Shown in pieces: positions 45,527-54,549 of a stretch of 64,000 nucleotides of DNA; within the stretch, counting starts at the first letter, position 1; every line of letters begins with the position of its first letter. Source of the stretch: Loktanella sp. 5RATIMAR09 (GTDB lineage Bacteria > Pseudomonadota > Alphaproteobacteria > Rhodobacterales > Rhodobacteraceae). Made by a program: the position numbers and the translations under genes. The DNA lies in NCBI RefSeq assembly GCF_001419985.1, contig NZ_LJAL01000005.1, positions 62,001 through 126,000 of the forward strand, read 5' to 3'. The notes under the pieces are model-generated. The model was not told where the DNA came from and made no database searches. It saw nothing but the letters and a program-made list of their open reading frames with translations.

Positions 45527-46669
45527 CTATTGATTGGCGATCTCGGTCTCGAACGCCCACTCCAGCCAAGGCAGCATGGCTTCGATATCGGACGTCTCGA
45601 CCGTCGCACCGCACCAGATCCGCAGACCTGCAGGCGCGTCGCGGTAGGCGCCGATATCAAGCGCGATATTCTCGGCCTCGAGCCGTTTGGCCACAGCTTT
45701 GGCAAATGCGCCGCCATCCTTGATGCGGTCATCGGTGAACTTCAGGCATACGGATGTGTTCGACCGCGTCGCCGGGTCAACCGCGAGGTTTGCGATCCAC
45801 GGCTTGTCCGCACAGAAATTCCAGATCGCGCGCGCATTGGCGTTTGCACGGTGCATCAGCGCATCCAGACCACCAATCGAGCGGCCCCATTTCAGGGCAA
45901 CCAGATAATCCTCGACCGCCAGCATCGAGGGCGTGTTGATTGTCTCGCCACGGAAGATGCCTTCGATCAGTTTGCCACCCTTGGTCATGCGGAAAATCTT
46001 GGGCAGTGGCCATGCCGGTGTATAGCTTTCCAGCCGCTCAACCGCGCGGGGGGACAGGATCAGCATCCCGTGCGCCGCTTCGCCACCCATCACCTTTTGC
46101 CAAGAAAAGGTCGTCACATCCAGCTTGTCCCAAGGCAGATCCTGCGCAAAAGCGGCAGAAGTCGCGTCGCAAAGCGTCAGACCCGCGCGATCCGCAGGGA
46201 TCACATCGCCAGAGGTGACGCGTACACCCGAGGTCGTGCCGTTCCACGTAAAGCAGACATCGTGGTCATAGTTCAGCGCCGCCATGTCGACGATCTCGCC
46301 ATATTCAGCGGTGTGGACCGTCGCCTCAATTTTCAGCTGCTTGACCACATCTGTGACCCAGCCCGCGCCAAAGCTTTCCCAAGCCACCATTTCGGCAGGG
46401 CGTTCGCCCAGGAGAGACCACATCGCCATCTCATAGGCGCCGGTGTCAGAGGCCGGCACGATGCCGATACGGTAATCGGCAGGCACGCCCAGAATTTCGC
46501 GTGTCAGGTCAATCGCCTCGGCAAGCTTGGCTTTGCCGACGCCCGCACGGTGTGAACGGCCCAAGGGTGCGTCACGCAATGCATCTAATTTCCAAACGGG
46601 GGGTTTGGCACAGGGGCCAGAAGAAAAACGCGGATTAGCCGGCCGCGTTGCCGGTTTCGTCATGACCAT
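45527..46669 (-). CDS. serC: Phosphoserine aminotransferase
   Basis: PLP enzyme of 380 aa that turns 3-phosphohydroxypyruvate into phosphoserine, the second step of the pathway. It is the alphaproteobacterial type ([15 protein letters not shown] near the N-terminus; PLP lysine in [15 protein letters not shown]). AGGA lies 8 bases before the ATG at 46669; a second ATG at 46663 is possible. The longer open frame upstream is the leader RNA, not protein. Confidence 0.95.
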   Translation of the reverse strand: MVMTKPATRPANPRFSSGPCAKPPVWKLDALRDAPLGRSHRAGVGKAKLAEAIDLTREILGVPADYRIGIVPASDTGAYEMAMWSLLGERPAEMVAWESFGAGWVTDVVKQLKIEATVHTAEYGEIVDMAALNYDHDVCFTWNGTTSGVRVTSGDVIPADRAGLTLCDATSAAFAQDLPWDKLDVTTFSWQKVMGGEAAHGMLILSPRAVERLESYTPAWPLPKIFRMTKGGKLIEGIFRGETINTPSMLAVEDYLVALKWGRSIGGLDALMHRANANARAIWNFCADKPWIANLAVDPATRSNTSVCLKFTDDRIKDGGAFAKAVAKRLEAENIALDIGAYRDAPAGLRIWCGATVETSDIEAMLPWLEWAFETEIANQ

Positions 46670-46760
46670 TGCTGGTATCCTCACAGATATGCGCCCTTCG
46701 TTGGGGAAGGGTGTCCCACCGCCGCAGATAGATTGGGTCACGCGCGGCGGCAAGAGCGAA
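46670..46760 (-). ncRNA. Candidate serC leader RNA motif
   Basis: The minus-strand leader of serC folds into two tandem hairpins. The first pairs CCGCCGC with GCGGCGG (46744-46750 with 46719-46725); the second is CCCTTC-CCCAAC-GAAGGG (46694-46711), followed by the ribosome site GAGGATACC. Layout and place match the serC motif described for alphaproteobacteria (Rfam serC family, from memory RF00517). It probably controls serC-serA expression; the ligand or mechanism is not established. Confidence 0.65.
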
Positions 46761-46900
46761 ATGAACCGAATTCGGCGGATGAGACGATTTTTGCGACACT
46801 GCTGTCGCCGATCGGAAACCTGCGCGGCCTTCCGCCGCACCAGTTGCATGGCCGCAAGCGGCACATATCTACCTTGCAGCAATGTAGAAAGGATCGCCCT

Positions 46901-47140
46901 ATGAAATGCCCCATTGACGGCGCAACGCTCGTTATCTCTGACCGCAGCGGTGTCGAGATTGATTACTGCCCCGAATGCCGTGGCGTATGGCTTGACCGCG
47001 GCGAGCTGGACAAAATCATTGAACGCTCTGCTGTTGCCGCGTCGCCGCCGCCCGCACCGCGTGATACGCGCGGAGGCCACGACGATTACCGCCCCAAGAA
47101 AAAGCGCGAAAGCTTTCTCAGCGAACTTTTCGACTTTTAG
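46901..47140 (+). CDS. Small zinc-ribbon (zf-TFIIB) protein
   Basis: 79-residue protein with [10 protein letters not shown] and [16 protein letters not shown], a CxxC-type pair of half-sites (only two are clear: CP.D and CPEC) typical of the zf-TFIIB family, and a basic C-terminus [21 protein letters not shown] lies before the ATG at 46901. Function unknown. Divergent from serC, upstream of serB. Confidence 0.82.
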   Translation: MKCPIDGATLVISDRSGVEIDYCPECRGVWLDRGELDKIIERSAVAASPPPAPRDTRGGHDDYRPKKKRESFLSELFDF

Positions 47141-47198
47141 GGGTGCGCCCTGCCTGCTGTGGCGCTAGACCTTGGGAAATAGTGCCATGAGGTCCGCC

Positions 47199-48074
47199 AT
47201 GCAGGTTGTCACATTAATTACAACACCCACAGAACGCAATCTGGATGCGGCGCTGGTTGATAACCTGCGCAACGCGTGGGGTGGCGGGGACGCGCATTGG
47301 CTGGCCATTGACGAGGCCGCCGAATTTGCGATTCCATCTGTGCCGGACAACCGGTGGGAGGTCTGGGCCGACCTGCAAAACGCCTGCGTCGATCTGGTGA
47401 TCCAGCCGCACGAGGGGCGGCGTAAAAAGATGCTGCTGGCTGATATGGACAGCACGATGATCCGGCAGGAATGTATCGACGAACTCGCCGCTGAAGCAGG
47501 GGTTGGCCCACGTGTGGCAGATATCACTGCCCGCGCCATGAATGGCGCGCTTGATTTTGAAGAAGCGCTGATCGAACGTGTCGGCCTGCTCAAGGACCTG
47601 CCTGTTGGCATGATCGATCAGGTGCTGGATGAGCGTATCACCCACATGCCCGGTGGTTATGAACTGGTGCAGACCATGAAGGCGCATGGGGCCTATGCGG
47701 CACTGGTCTCGGGTGGTTTCACAGCCTTCACGTCACGTGTCGCATCAACACTTGGCTTTGACGAGAATCGCGCCAACACGTTGCTGTCCGAGAACGGCAA
47801 GCTGACGGGCGATGTCGGTCGCCCCATTCTGGGCAAAGCGGCCAAGGTTGAGGCCTTGCAAGACATCACCTCCCGCCTTGGGCTGAAGGCCGCAGATGTG
47901 CTGGCGGTCGGCGACGGGGCCAACGATCTTGGTATGTTGAAACTGGCAGGCACCGGTGTGGCGCTTCACGCCAAACCGACCGTGCAGGCGGAATGCGATA
48001 TCCGCATCAATCACGGTGACCTGACAGCGCTGCTTTTCCTGCAAGGCTATGGCCGCGACGAGTTTGTCACATAG
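47199..48074 (+). CDS. serB: Phosphoserine phosphatase
   Basis: HAD-family phosphatase of 291 aa, last step of serine synthesis. The nucleophile and acid are Asp82 and Asp84 in LLADMDSTMI; SGGFTAFTSRVA and GDGANDLGML are motifs II and IV. GAGG precedes the ATG at 47199; two earlier in-frame starts lack a site. With serC-serA across the divergent gap, all three serine enzymes lie within 4.3 kb. Confidence 0.96.
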   Translation: MQVVTLITTPTERNLDAALVDNLRNAWGGGDAHWLAIDEAAEFAIPSVPDNRWEVWADLQNACVDLVIQPHEGRRKKMLLADMDSTMIRQECIDELAAEAGVGPRVADITARAMNGALDFEEALIERVGLLKDLPVGMIDQVLDERITHMPGGYELVQTMKAHGAYAALVSGGFTAFTSRVASTLGFDENRANTLLSENGKLTGDVGRPILGKAAKVEALQDITSRLGLKAADVLAVGDGANDLGMLKLAGTGVALHAKPTVQAECDIRINHGDLTALLFLQGYGRDEFVT

Positions 48075-48141
48075 AATTCGCAATCGCGGCGCAACGCTCT
48101 AACTTGGCAACAGATAGTTGTTTTGCATGCGGGGGGAACCG

Positions 48142-48699
48142 ATGCGCCTGATTGGGTACTGCTTAGCGTTCAGCTTTTGGGCCGGTGCAGCACAAGCCAC
48201 CATCACCGGTGGCGGGATCGTGCAACAAGACGCAGACGGCGAATTTGTAAAGCTTGATACCGCTACACCGTTTACAGTCGGTGAAGACAACTTCAACACT
48301 GACAATCTCTACGGGTTCGACGAGAACCAAAACATCGTTCTCGAAGCGCCGCTCCGCGTGGATATCGGTGATCCAGATGGCATATTGCCGGCCGGAACCG
48401 AGGTTGCCAGCCACTACGTCTTTTTTGACAGCTACGATAGCGAGCATATCGGCTTTGTTGATTTTGACGCGCCTATTCTTGGCATTGCAGCGTCCGAGCA
48501 AACGATGGCGGCGTCAGATTTTCTGGCCAATACCTCTGTGACCTATGTCTCCAAACGTCTCAGGGGATTGGAGCGCGGTGATCTGGTCTGGATCGACAAG
48601 GACGATCCGGCGCGCCTTTGGGTGTTTTGGGCAGGCTGGTCGCCGGGTGACTACATCAGAGTGTTCACCGAACGCTCTGTGACGGCTTTGATGATGTAG
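48142..48699 (+). CDS. Exported protein of unknown function
   Basis: 185 residues with a signal peptide ending AGAAQA (about residue 19) and no further membrane segment. The body is acidic, beta-rich by appearance (repeated aromatic-Asp stretches such as FDSYDSEHIGFVDFD). I do not recognise the family. GGGGGG lies just before the ATG. It stands between serB and a small lipoprotein gene, with no operon link evident. Confidence 0.7.
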   Translation: MRLIGYCLAFSFWAGAAQATITGGGIVQQDADGEFVKLDTATPFTVGEDNFNTDNLYGFDENQNIVLEAPLRVDIGDPDGILPAGTEVASHYVFFDSYDSEHIGFVDFDAPILGIAASEQTMAASDFLANTSVTYVSKRLRGLERGDLVWIDKDDPARLWVFWAGWSPGDYIRVFTERSVTALMM

Positions 48700-48835
48700 T
48701 CTTGCCTTGCTGCGAGACCGGTTTCGGCACAATTGCGTAATATCAATCCCGATCCGGACCATAGGGCTAGAAAGGCCGCGCGATCTGCTGGTGCCGCGCT
48801 GGTGCACGGGGTCGCAAGGCAAAAGGAGCAAAGCC

Positions 48836-49114
48836 ATGAAACAGATGTTTGCGATGACCCTCGCTAGTGTGACCTTTCTGACGGTGCCCGCCTGCGAGAA
48901 CCTGACAACAGAGCAAAGGACGATTGTCGGCATGACCGGCGGTGCCGCCGCGGGGTTGATCACTGCCGATATGTTTGATGCGAACCGCGACTGGCGCTTG
49001 ATTGCCGCGCTGGCGGGTGCTGCTGCGGGGACAATCGTTGCGCAAAACGACGCGACACAGCAATGCGCCTATGCGCGCGGTGACGGGACCTATATTGTCG
49101 CCCCTTGCCCATAG
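48836..49114 (+). CDS. Small glycine-zipper lipoprotein
   Basis: 92 residues: signal peptide with lipobox TVPAC (cysteine at 20), a glycine-rich stretch GMTGGAAAGLI that continues with LAGAAAGTIVAQ (a glycine-zipper membrane hairpin), and a C-terminal pair of cysteines (CAYARGD, APCP). AAAAGGAG precedes the ATG. Probably sits in the outer membrane. Function unknown. Confidence 0.75.
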   Translation: MKQMFAMTLASVTFLTVPACENLTTEQRTIVGMTGGAAAGLITADMFDANRDWRLIAALAGAAAGTIVAQNDATQQCAYARGDGTYIVAPCP

Positions 49115-49181
49115 CGCCGTGACCGCAAGCGGCTGATCAGCGCCTCTTGCATTCGCCTGTCGCTCTGCGCCACATAGCGGA

Positions 49182-50303
49182 ATGGATAATACAAAAAAGC
49201 CCGCCACAATCGCAGCCCACGCTGCCGGAGCCATTGACGCGCAATCCGGTGGTGTTGTGCCTGCGCTGCAGCCCTCCACAACCTATCTGCGTGATGCCGA
49301 TTACACGCTGGTCCGTCCCGATAATATCTATTCACGGGCCGATTCCGATAACCTGAGACAGGCAGAAGAGGTCTTGCGCAGACTGGAGGGAGCGGAAGAG
49401 ACGCTGCTGTTCCCGTCCGGCATGGCCGCAATTGCCGCCGTGTTCCGTACCCTGGCAAATGGCGGGACGGCGATTGTGCAATCAGGCATCTATTGGGGCA
49501 CGACCGCGTGGATCAGGGATTTTTGCGCGCGGCGCGATATTACACTGATCGAAGTCGCAGCCGAAGCGCTGCAAACCACCTGCCAGTCGCAAACCGCTGA
49601 TCTGGTCTTCATTGAAACCCCCTCAAACCCTTGGCTGAAAACCGTTGATATTCGCGCCATCGCCGCAGCAAGCGACGCAACACTGGTCGTTGATGCCACC
49701 GCCGCCACGCCGATCCTGACGCGCGCGCTTGATTTCGGGGCCGACATAGTGATGCATTCCGCGACCAAAGGCATCAACGGGCATTCCGACGTGCTGGCAG
49801 GTGTGCTGTCGACCCGCGCGAAAGACGCGCCGGTCTGGGGCATGATTCGTGCAGATCGTAAAATGGCGGGTGCAATCCTTGGGCCGTTCGAGGCGTGGTT
49901 GCTGACCCGTGCCATGCGCACACTGCCTTTGCGGGTTGAGCGTATGTCGCAGAATGCCCAGATGCTGGCAGAACATCTGCTGGCCCATTCGGCTGTAGAA
50001 GGCGTGTTCTACCCCGGCCTGCCTTCGCACGCGGGCCACGACATCGCCTGCCAACAGATGACGGGCGGCTTTGGCAGCTTGCTGTCGGTGCTTGTCAAAG
50101 GGGGGCGGGAGGACGCGTTACGTGTTGTCGGAAAGCTGGAGCTTTTCTTGCGCGCGACATCGCTGGGCGGCGTCGAAAGTCTGGTGGAACACCGGCACAC
50201 GATTGAACCGCATACCGGTATTCCTGAAAACCTTATCCGCGTTTCGGTGGGAATCGAGGATATTGGTGATCTGATTGCCGACTGGGATCAGGCGCTGGGC
50301 TAG
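49182..50303 (+). CDS. Trans-sulfuration-type PLP enzyme (cystathionine beta-lyase-like)
   Basis: PLP-dependent Cys/Met metabolism enzyme of 373 aa: N-terminal QPSTTYLRDADY, YSRADSDNLRQ, PLP lysine in MHSATKGINGHSDVLAG and the C-terminal VSVGIEDIGDLIADW. This fold covers cystathionine beta-lyase and gamma-synthase; the exact one is not decided by eye. Its stop is the shared CTAG with the rhodanese gene. Confidence 0.82.
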   Translation: MDNTKKPATIAAHAAGAIDAQSGGVVPALQPSTTYLRDADYTLVRPDNIYSRADSDNLRQAEEVLRRLEGAEETLLFPSGMAAIAAVFRTLANGGTAIVQSGIYWGTTAWIRDFCARRDITLIEVAAEALQTTCQSQTADLVFIETPSNPWLKTVDIRAIAAASDATLVVDATAATPILTRALDFGADIVMHSATKGINGHSDVLAGVLSTRAKDAPVWGMIRADRKMAGAILGPFEAWLLTRAMRTLPLRVERMSQNAQMLAEHLLAHSAVEGVFYPGLPSHAGHDIACQQMTGGFGSLLSVLVKGGREDALRVVGKLELFLRATSLGGVESLVEHRHTIEPHTGIPENLIRVSVGIEDIGDLIADWDQALG

Positions 50304-50674
50304 TTCTCGGTCGGGCCGCCTGCCTCTTTCCAGTCGCCGATACCGCCCACATTGATAACGTTTTTGTATCCCATGTCCTTGAGCGTCTTGCCGGCCAATG
50401 CGGCCTGTCCACCTGCGCCACAGACAAGGCAAAGCTCGGCGTCTTTGTCAAAAATCGGGTTGTGGAACTGCATCTCCGGATCGGCTGCAAATTCGATAAA
50501 CCCGCGTGGCACACGGTGGGCACCGGCGATCGTGCCCGATTTCGCGATATCAGCGCTATCGCGCACGTCGATGAAGGTGGCGTTGCCTTCGGCATGTTTT
50601 GCAATCGCCTGCTCGGCGGTGATACGCACAACATGCGCGTTGGCTTCTTCTAGAAAATGCTTGGCAGATTTCAT
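50300..50674 (-). CDS. Single-domain rhodanese
   Basis: 124-residue sulfurtransferase-like protein. ATFIDVRDSADIAKSG is the N-terminal CH2 block; the active loop is VCGAGGQAALAG, with the likely catalytic cysteine followed by Gly-Ala-Gly-Gly rather than the usual RxGxR pattern. AGGAG precedes the ATG at 50674. It is downstream of the regulator gene's sRNA terminator, so it has its own promoter. Confidence 0.85.
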   Translation of the reverse strand: MKSAKHFLEEANAHVVRITAEQAIAKHAEGNATFIDVRDSADIAKSGTIAGAHRVPRGFIEFAADPEMQFHNPIFDKDAELCLVCGAGGQAALAGKTLKDMGYKNVINVGGIGDWKEAGGPTEN

Positions 50675-50733
50675 GGTTCGTCTCCTGTTGTTCACGAACA
50701 AAGGTAAGGTGTGCATTGGAAATTGCCACCGTC

Positions 50734-50763
50734 AAAAAAAACGCCCGGGCACGAAGCCCGGGC
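50734..50763 (-). terminator. Rho-independent terminator
   Basis: On the minus strand GCCCGGGC-TTCGT-GCCCGGGC-G is followed by eight T residues (50741-50734), a classic terminator. It ends the regulator transcript and the candidate sRNA. Confidence 0.95.
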
Positions 50764-50862
50764 AAGTCCAACAGGGAGGTGGAGATATAACCCGATCTCC
50801 GGCGGGAACCTGAGACCCGGTGATAACGGGAGGGAAAGGACCGAAATCACCGGGTTGGAGTA
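50734..50862 (-). ncRNA. Candidate 3' UTR sRNA (SorX-like) downstream of the OmpR-type regulator
   Basis: The 129 bases from the regulator stop to the terminator hold no frame but strong structure on the minus strand. Hairpin A: ACCCGGTGAT pairs with ATCACCGGGT (50855-50815) around a 21-base loop with CCTTTCCCTCCCG. Hairpin B: GGAGAT-CGGGTTAT-ATCTCC (50790-50771). Then a single-stranded CACCTCCCTGTTGGACTT and the terminator. Two C-rich anti-Shine-Dalgarno stretches in loop and linker are the mark of sRNAs. In Rhodobacter sphaeroides the sRNA SorX is cut from the 3' UTR of an OmpR-type regulator gene (established, from memory). Same context here; the identity is inferred. Confidence 0.6.
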
Positions 50863-51549
50863 CTACGCAACCAATCTATAGCCCCCGGATTCGGTCACAA
50901 GAAGGCGCGCATTTGACGGATCTGGTTCTATTTTTTGACGAAGACGGTAAATATGTGTCTCTAATGTGTGCGTCGTCACGCCCGCATTATAGCCCCAAAC
51001 CTCGTGCAAAAGTACGTCGCGGGCGACGACACGGTCTGTCGCACGGTACAGGTATTTCAGGATATTCGTCTCTTTTTCGGTCAGGCGGACCTTCTTGTCG
51101 TCCTCTGTCACCAGCAGCTTCTGGGCGGGTTTGAACGTATATGGCCCAAGCTGGAAAACAGCATCTTCGGACTGTTCATGCGTGCGCAACTGGCTGCGGA
51201 TACGGGCCAGAAGTACGGGGAATTTGAATGGCTTACTGACATAATCATTGGCGCCTGCATCAAGGCCCAGAATGGTGTCGGCATCGCTGTCTTGCGCGGT
51301 CAGCATAATGATGGGGCATTTGACCCCCTGCTTGCGCATCAGGCGGCAAAGCTCGCGCCCGTCGGTATCGGGCAAACCTACGTCGAGGATCATCAGATCA
51401 TACAGGCCCTCTTTGGCCTTGATCATCGCGTTGGCCCCATCGTCTGCCTCAAAGACGTCAAAATCTTCGGTCATCAACAATTGTTCGCCCAGCGCTTCAC
51501 GCAGGTCGTCGTCATCATCGACAAGTAGAATCTTCTTGAGCTGTCCCAT
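50863..51549 (-). CDS. OmpR/PhoB-family response regulator
   Basis: 228 residues: receiver domain with acidic pocket DDDDD, phospho-acceptor Asp56 in LMILDVGLP, Lys106 in SKPFKF; C-terminal winged helix (KETNILKYLYRATDRVV, THTLETHIYRLRQKIE). AAGGAGG precedes the ATG. No kinase is near. Its 3' UTR carries the candidate sRNA. The closest context match is the R. sphaeroides OmpR-type gene upstream of sorX. Confidence 0.93.
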   Translation of the reverse strand: MGQLKKILLVDDDDDLREALGEQLLMTEDFDVFEADDGANAMIKAKEGLYDLMILDVGLPDTDGRELCRLMRKQGVKCPIIMLTAQDSDADTILGLDAGANDYVSKPFKFPVLLARIRSQLRTHEQSEDAVFQLGPYTFKPAQKLLVTEDDKKVRLTEKETNILKYLYRATDRVVARDVLLHEVWGYNAGVTTHTLETHIYRLRQKIEPDPSNARLLVTESGGYRLVA

Positions 51550-51705
51550 GACATCCTCCTTCGCTATGAGATGTAATTTGGTTCATGTTACGGGCCAAAC
51601 AAGCAAAGGCTTCACGCTTTCACACGGACGTGTGATTTTTTGCGCAATTGTTTCACTTTCCCGCGCAAACGGCTATCACTTGAAACAAATCACAGGCGGA
51701 AGCAA

Positions 51706-52782
51706 ATGGCATTTGGTCCCGATATTACAGAACGACTGGCGCGCGCCCGCGCTGACCTGCGCATGGGCGTCCCTGTTGTGCTGGAAGGCGGCGCGCTGGT
51801 GCTGGCTGCCGAAACGCTGGATGCGGCCCGTCTGGCCGACCTACGGGCCTTGGGCGGGCCGGCGGTACTGGCCGTAACAGGGCGGCGTGCCGACACCCTC
51901 AAGGCGCGCGCCTATGACGGCGATATCGCGCGAATCGTTCTGCCACCGGACGCGACAATCAACTGGGTTCGCGCCGTTGCTGACCCCGCCGACGATCTGC
52001 GCGCACCTATGAAGGGCCCGCTGCAAACCCTGCGCGACGGTCCTGCCGAGTTGCACCGCGCCGCGATTGCTCTGGTCAAGGCTGCGCGCCTTTTGCCCGC
52101 CGCTGTCGTCTTGCCACTGGAAAATGCAACGGCGTTCGCCACGCAGAATAATCTGACGCTGATCCCCGCTGATGCGGCCCTCGACACAGGCCTCAGCCCC
52201 CTGCATCCGATCATCTCTGCGCGGCTCCCGCTTGAGGTCTCGGAGGCCGGACGCCTGCACATCTTTCGCCCCGATGACGGTGCCGAAGAACACTACGCTG
52301 TCGAAATCGGCAAGCCTGACCGTAGCAAACCTGTGCTCTCGCGCTTGCACTCTGCCTGTTTCACAGGTGATCTGCTGGGGTCACTGAAATGCGACTGCGG
52401 CCCGCAACTGCGCGGCGCACTGGCGCAGATGGGCACAGAAGGGGCAGGGGTGCTGCTTTATCTGAACCAAGAAGGCCGCGGCATCGGTCTTGCCAACAAA
52501 ATGCGGGCCTATTCCTTGCAGGATCAGGGTTTTGATACTGTTGAGGCAAATCATCGTTTGGGATTTGAAGACGATGAACGTGATTTCCGGATCGGTGCTG
52601 AAATCCTGAAACGGATGGGATTCGGGGCTGTGCGGCTGTTGACCAACAATCCAGCCAAGGTTGCGCGTATGGAGCATTGCGGTATCGACGTCACAGAACG
52701 TGTGCCGCTCAAGGTGGGCGGGAACGCGCATAACCACGCCTATCTTGCCACAAAAGCCGCGAAATCGGGGCATTTGTTGTAA
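51706..52782 (+). CDS. ribA: GTP cyclohydrolase II (riboflavin synthesis)
   Basis: 358 residues. The C-terminal half is GTP cyclohydrolase II: HSACFTGDLLGSLKCDCGPQL (zinc cysteines), NQEGRGIGLANKMRAYSLQD, and RLLTNNPAKV. The N-terminal ~160 residues resemble a worn-down RibB domain without its acidic motif, a form common in alphaproteobacteria. Opens FMN synthesis from GTP. GGCGGAAG lies before the ATG at 51706. Confidence 0.92.
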   Translation: MAFGPDITERLARARADLRMGVPVVLEGGALVLAAETLDAARLADLRALGGPAVLAVTGRRADTLKARAYDGDIARIVLPPDATINWVRAVADPADDLRAPMKGPLQTLRDGPAELHRAAIALVKAARLLPAAVVLPLENATAFATQNNLTLIPADAALDTGLSPLHPIISARLPLEVSEAGRLHIFRPDDGAEEHYAVEIGKPDRSKPVLSRLHSACFTGDLLGSLKCDCGPQLRGALAQMGTEGAGVLLYLNQEGRGIGLANKMRAYSLQDQGFDTVEANHRLGFEDDERDFRIGAEILKRMGFGAVRLLTNNPAKVARMEHCGIDVTERVPLKVGGNAHNHAYLATKAAKSGHLL

Positions 52783-52869
52783 CGCTCTGATGTCGGTTAG
52801 ACAGGCCAAAGCCCGCGTTTGCCACTTTGTCATTCAGTTAATCGATAAGGTGCACCACCGGATCAATTT

Positions 52870-53277
52870 TCAGCCGGGAAGCCCGTCGATCCTTTTTACG
52901 AAAGCAAGATCATCGTCCCAGTGGGCGCGATCGGCAAAGTATATATGCGCATTGGGTCGTATGCCGGTCGGGCTATCAAGTGACCCTGCCGGCACGACGA
53001 GCGCGCCATCATTCGCCTGAGAAAATGGCAGCGCAGAGCCACAATTCGTGCAAAAGCACTTTCTGTGTTGCGTTCCGCCAAGTCTAAATTCCTTAACGTT
53101 TTGCTTGCCTGACAACCACGTTATCTTTGCCGTGGAAGAAAACAGGTTGGCCGCATGGGCTGACCCTGTATCCTTGCGGCAACGCCCGCAATGACAAAGA
53201 AAAAAGCTTTCGAATTCGCCCGATATGCGGAATTTTACAGCACCGCACAGGCACTGTCCGGTCGTCAGATTATCCAT
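52870..53277 (-). CDS. GFA-family zinc protein
   Basis: 135 residues with the zinc cysteines of the glutathione-dependent formaldehyde-activating (GFA/CENP-V) fold: GQCLCGAVKF, CHCGRCRKDTGSAHAANLF and FCTNCGSALPF. Most GFA-fold proteins do not act on formaldehyde, so no reaction is claimed. Start at 53277 matches the family; the longer frame from 53379 adds 34 unlike residues. Confidence 0.85.
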   Translation of the reverse strand: MDNLTTGQCLCGAVKFRISGEFESFFLCHCGRCRKDTGSAHAANLFSSTAKITWLSGKQNVKEFRLGGTQHRKCFCTNCGSALPFSQANDGALVVPAGSLDSPTGIRPNAHIYFADRAHWDDDLAFVKRIDGLPG

Positions 53278-53429
53278 TTGCAGTCTCTTGAGAAATGACA
53301 GCCAAGCCGTCAGTCGCATGTCGCCTATTCGGTTCCTAGCTTTGCGCAAGGCCAGCGTCAAACAGGGTGCCTTCGACAAAGAGGTTTTCGTCTGCTGACA
53401 CGCCTTCGTTCCCTCGCTATGTCTCCGGT

Positions 53430-53924
53430 ATGAAACAAACCGACCTCGTTCTCACGCCCACCCACCTGCGGTTTCTGAACCGCCGTTTTCCCTGCACCAT
53501 CGGGCGAGGGGGTCTGACCGCGCGCAAGAAAGAAGGCGATGGCGCCACCCCGCGCGGCACGCACCGCCTTGTCGGGATGCTCTACCGTCCTGATCGCATG
53601 GCGCGGCCTGCGGATTGGGCGCTGCCGATTGGCCCCTCTGATTTGTGGTCTGATGATCCGGGGCATGAGGATTACAACCTGATGGTTCGCGCCCCTTATC
53701 CGCACAGCCATGAACGGTTGCGCCGTGCCGATCCGATGTATGATCTGGTGATCCTTACCGACTGGAACTGGCCCTATGCGGTCAAAGGGCGGGGCTCTGC
53801 GATTTTCCTGCACGCATGGCGCGGCCCCGGGCGGCCCACGGCGGGGTGCGTGGCGTTTCGCCCAGACCATCTACGCTGGATCGCCGCCCGTATCCGCCAC
53901 GAAACGCGGCTTGTTATCGCATAA
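53430..53924 (+). CDS. L,D-transpeptidase (YkuD domain) family protein
   Basis: 164 residues without signal peptide. The catalytic region is HAWRGPGRPTAGCVAF, with His and Cys as in YkuD enzymes that make 3-3 peptidoglycan links or attach lipoproteins. The N-terminal TIGRGGLTARKKEGDGATPRG is typical of the small family members. Ribosome site weak; ATG at 53430 fits the fold. Confidence 0.83.
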   Translation: MKQTDLVLTPTHLRFLNRRFPCTIGRGGLTARKKEGDGATPRGTHRLVGMLYRPDRMARPADWALPIGPSDLWSDDPGHEDYNLMVRAPYPHSHERLRRADPMYDLVILTDWNWPYAVKGRGSAIFLHAWRGPGRPTAGCVAFRPDHLRWIAARIRHETRLVIA

Positions 53925-53972
53925 CCGCTGGCGTTGGTCCTATTCTTGGGCCAAACCCAAAAGGTACGTCCC

Positions 53973-54476
53973 ATGAAACACCAAGGCCCGTTTATGACCC
54001 CTGAAGAAATCGCAGAGCTGCCCTATCGTCCTTGTGTCGGCATCATGCTGGCCAATCCGCGCGGGCATGTTTTTGTTGCCCAGCGCAAGGACCGCGACAC
54101 GGACGCGTGGCAAATGCCCCAAGGTGGTGTGGACAAAGGCGAAAACTGTCGTGACGCGGCCCTGCGCGAGCTGGAGGAAGAAACCAGCATAGCGCCAAAA
54201 CTGGTCACCATCGAGGCAGAGAGCACCGGCCTGATCCGTTATGATCTACCCCTCGATCTGGTGCCGCACATCTGGAAAGGCCGCTATCGCGGGCAAGAGC
54301 AGAAATGGTATCTGATGCGGTTTCATGGGACAGATCGCCAGATCAATCTGGAAACCGAAACCCCCGAATTTACCGCGTGGCAATGGATGGCCGCCGATCA
54401 ACTGGTCGAGAGCATCGTGCCTTTCAAACGTGCCGTCTATGAGCAGGTTCTGGCGGAATTCGGCCCGAAACTCTGA
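53973..54476 (+). CDS. rppH: RNA pyrophosphohydrolase RppH
   Basis: 167-residue Nudix enzyme that removes pyrophosphate from mRNA 5' ends to start decay. The Nudix box is GGVDKGE...[29 protein letters not shown] is the family start. AAAAGG lies before the ATG at 53973; family members often start at MTPEEIAEL (53994), which is the alternative. Confidence 0.93.
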   Translation: MKHQGPFMTPEEIAELPYRPCVGIMLANPRGHVFVAQRKDRDTDAWQMPQGGVDKGENCRDAALRELEEETSIAPKLVTIEAESTGLIRYDLPLDLVPHIWKGRYRGQEQKWYLMRFHGTDRQINLETETPEFTAWQWMAADQLVESIVPFKRAVYEQVLAEFGPKL

Positions 54477-54549
54477 GGTCGCAAAAGGTTTCTCAAGGTT
54501 TCAAGAGTACACAATGTCAAAGCCCGAAGCCAAGCAGAGGATCACCCCG

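Noticed and set aside
45530-46555. 341-residue plus-strand frame opposite serC
   Set aside because: Antisense shadow of a conserved gene.
51550-51705. FMN riboswitch before ribA
   Set aside because: The leader is about 150 bases but lacks the conserved multi-stem RFN core and any run of matching motifs.
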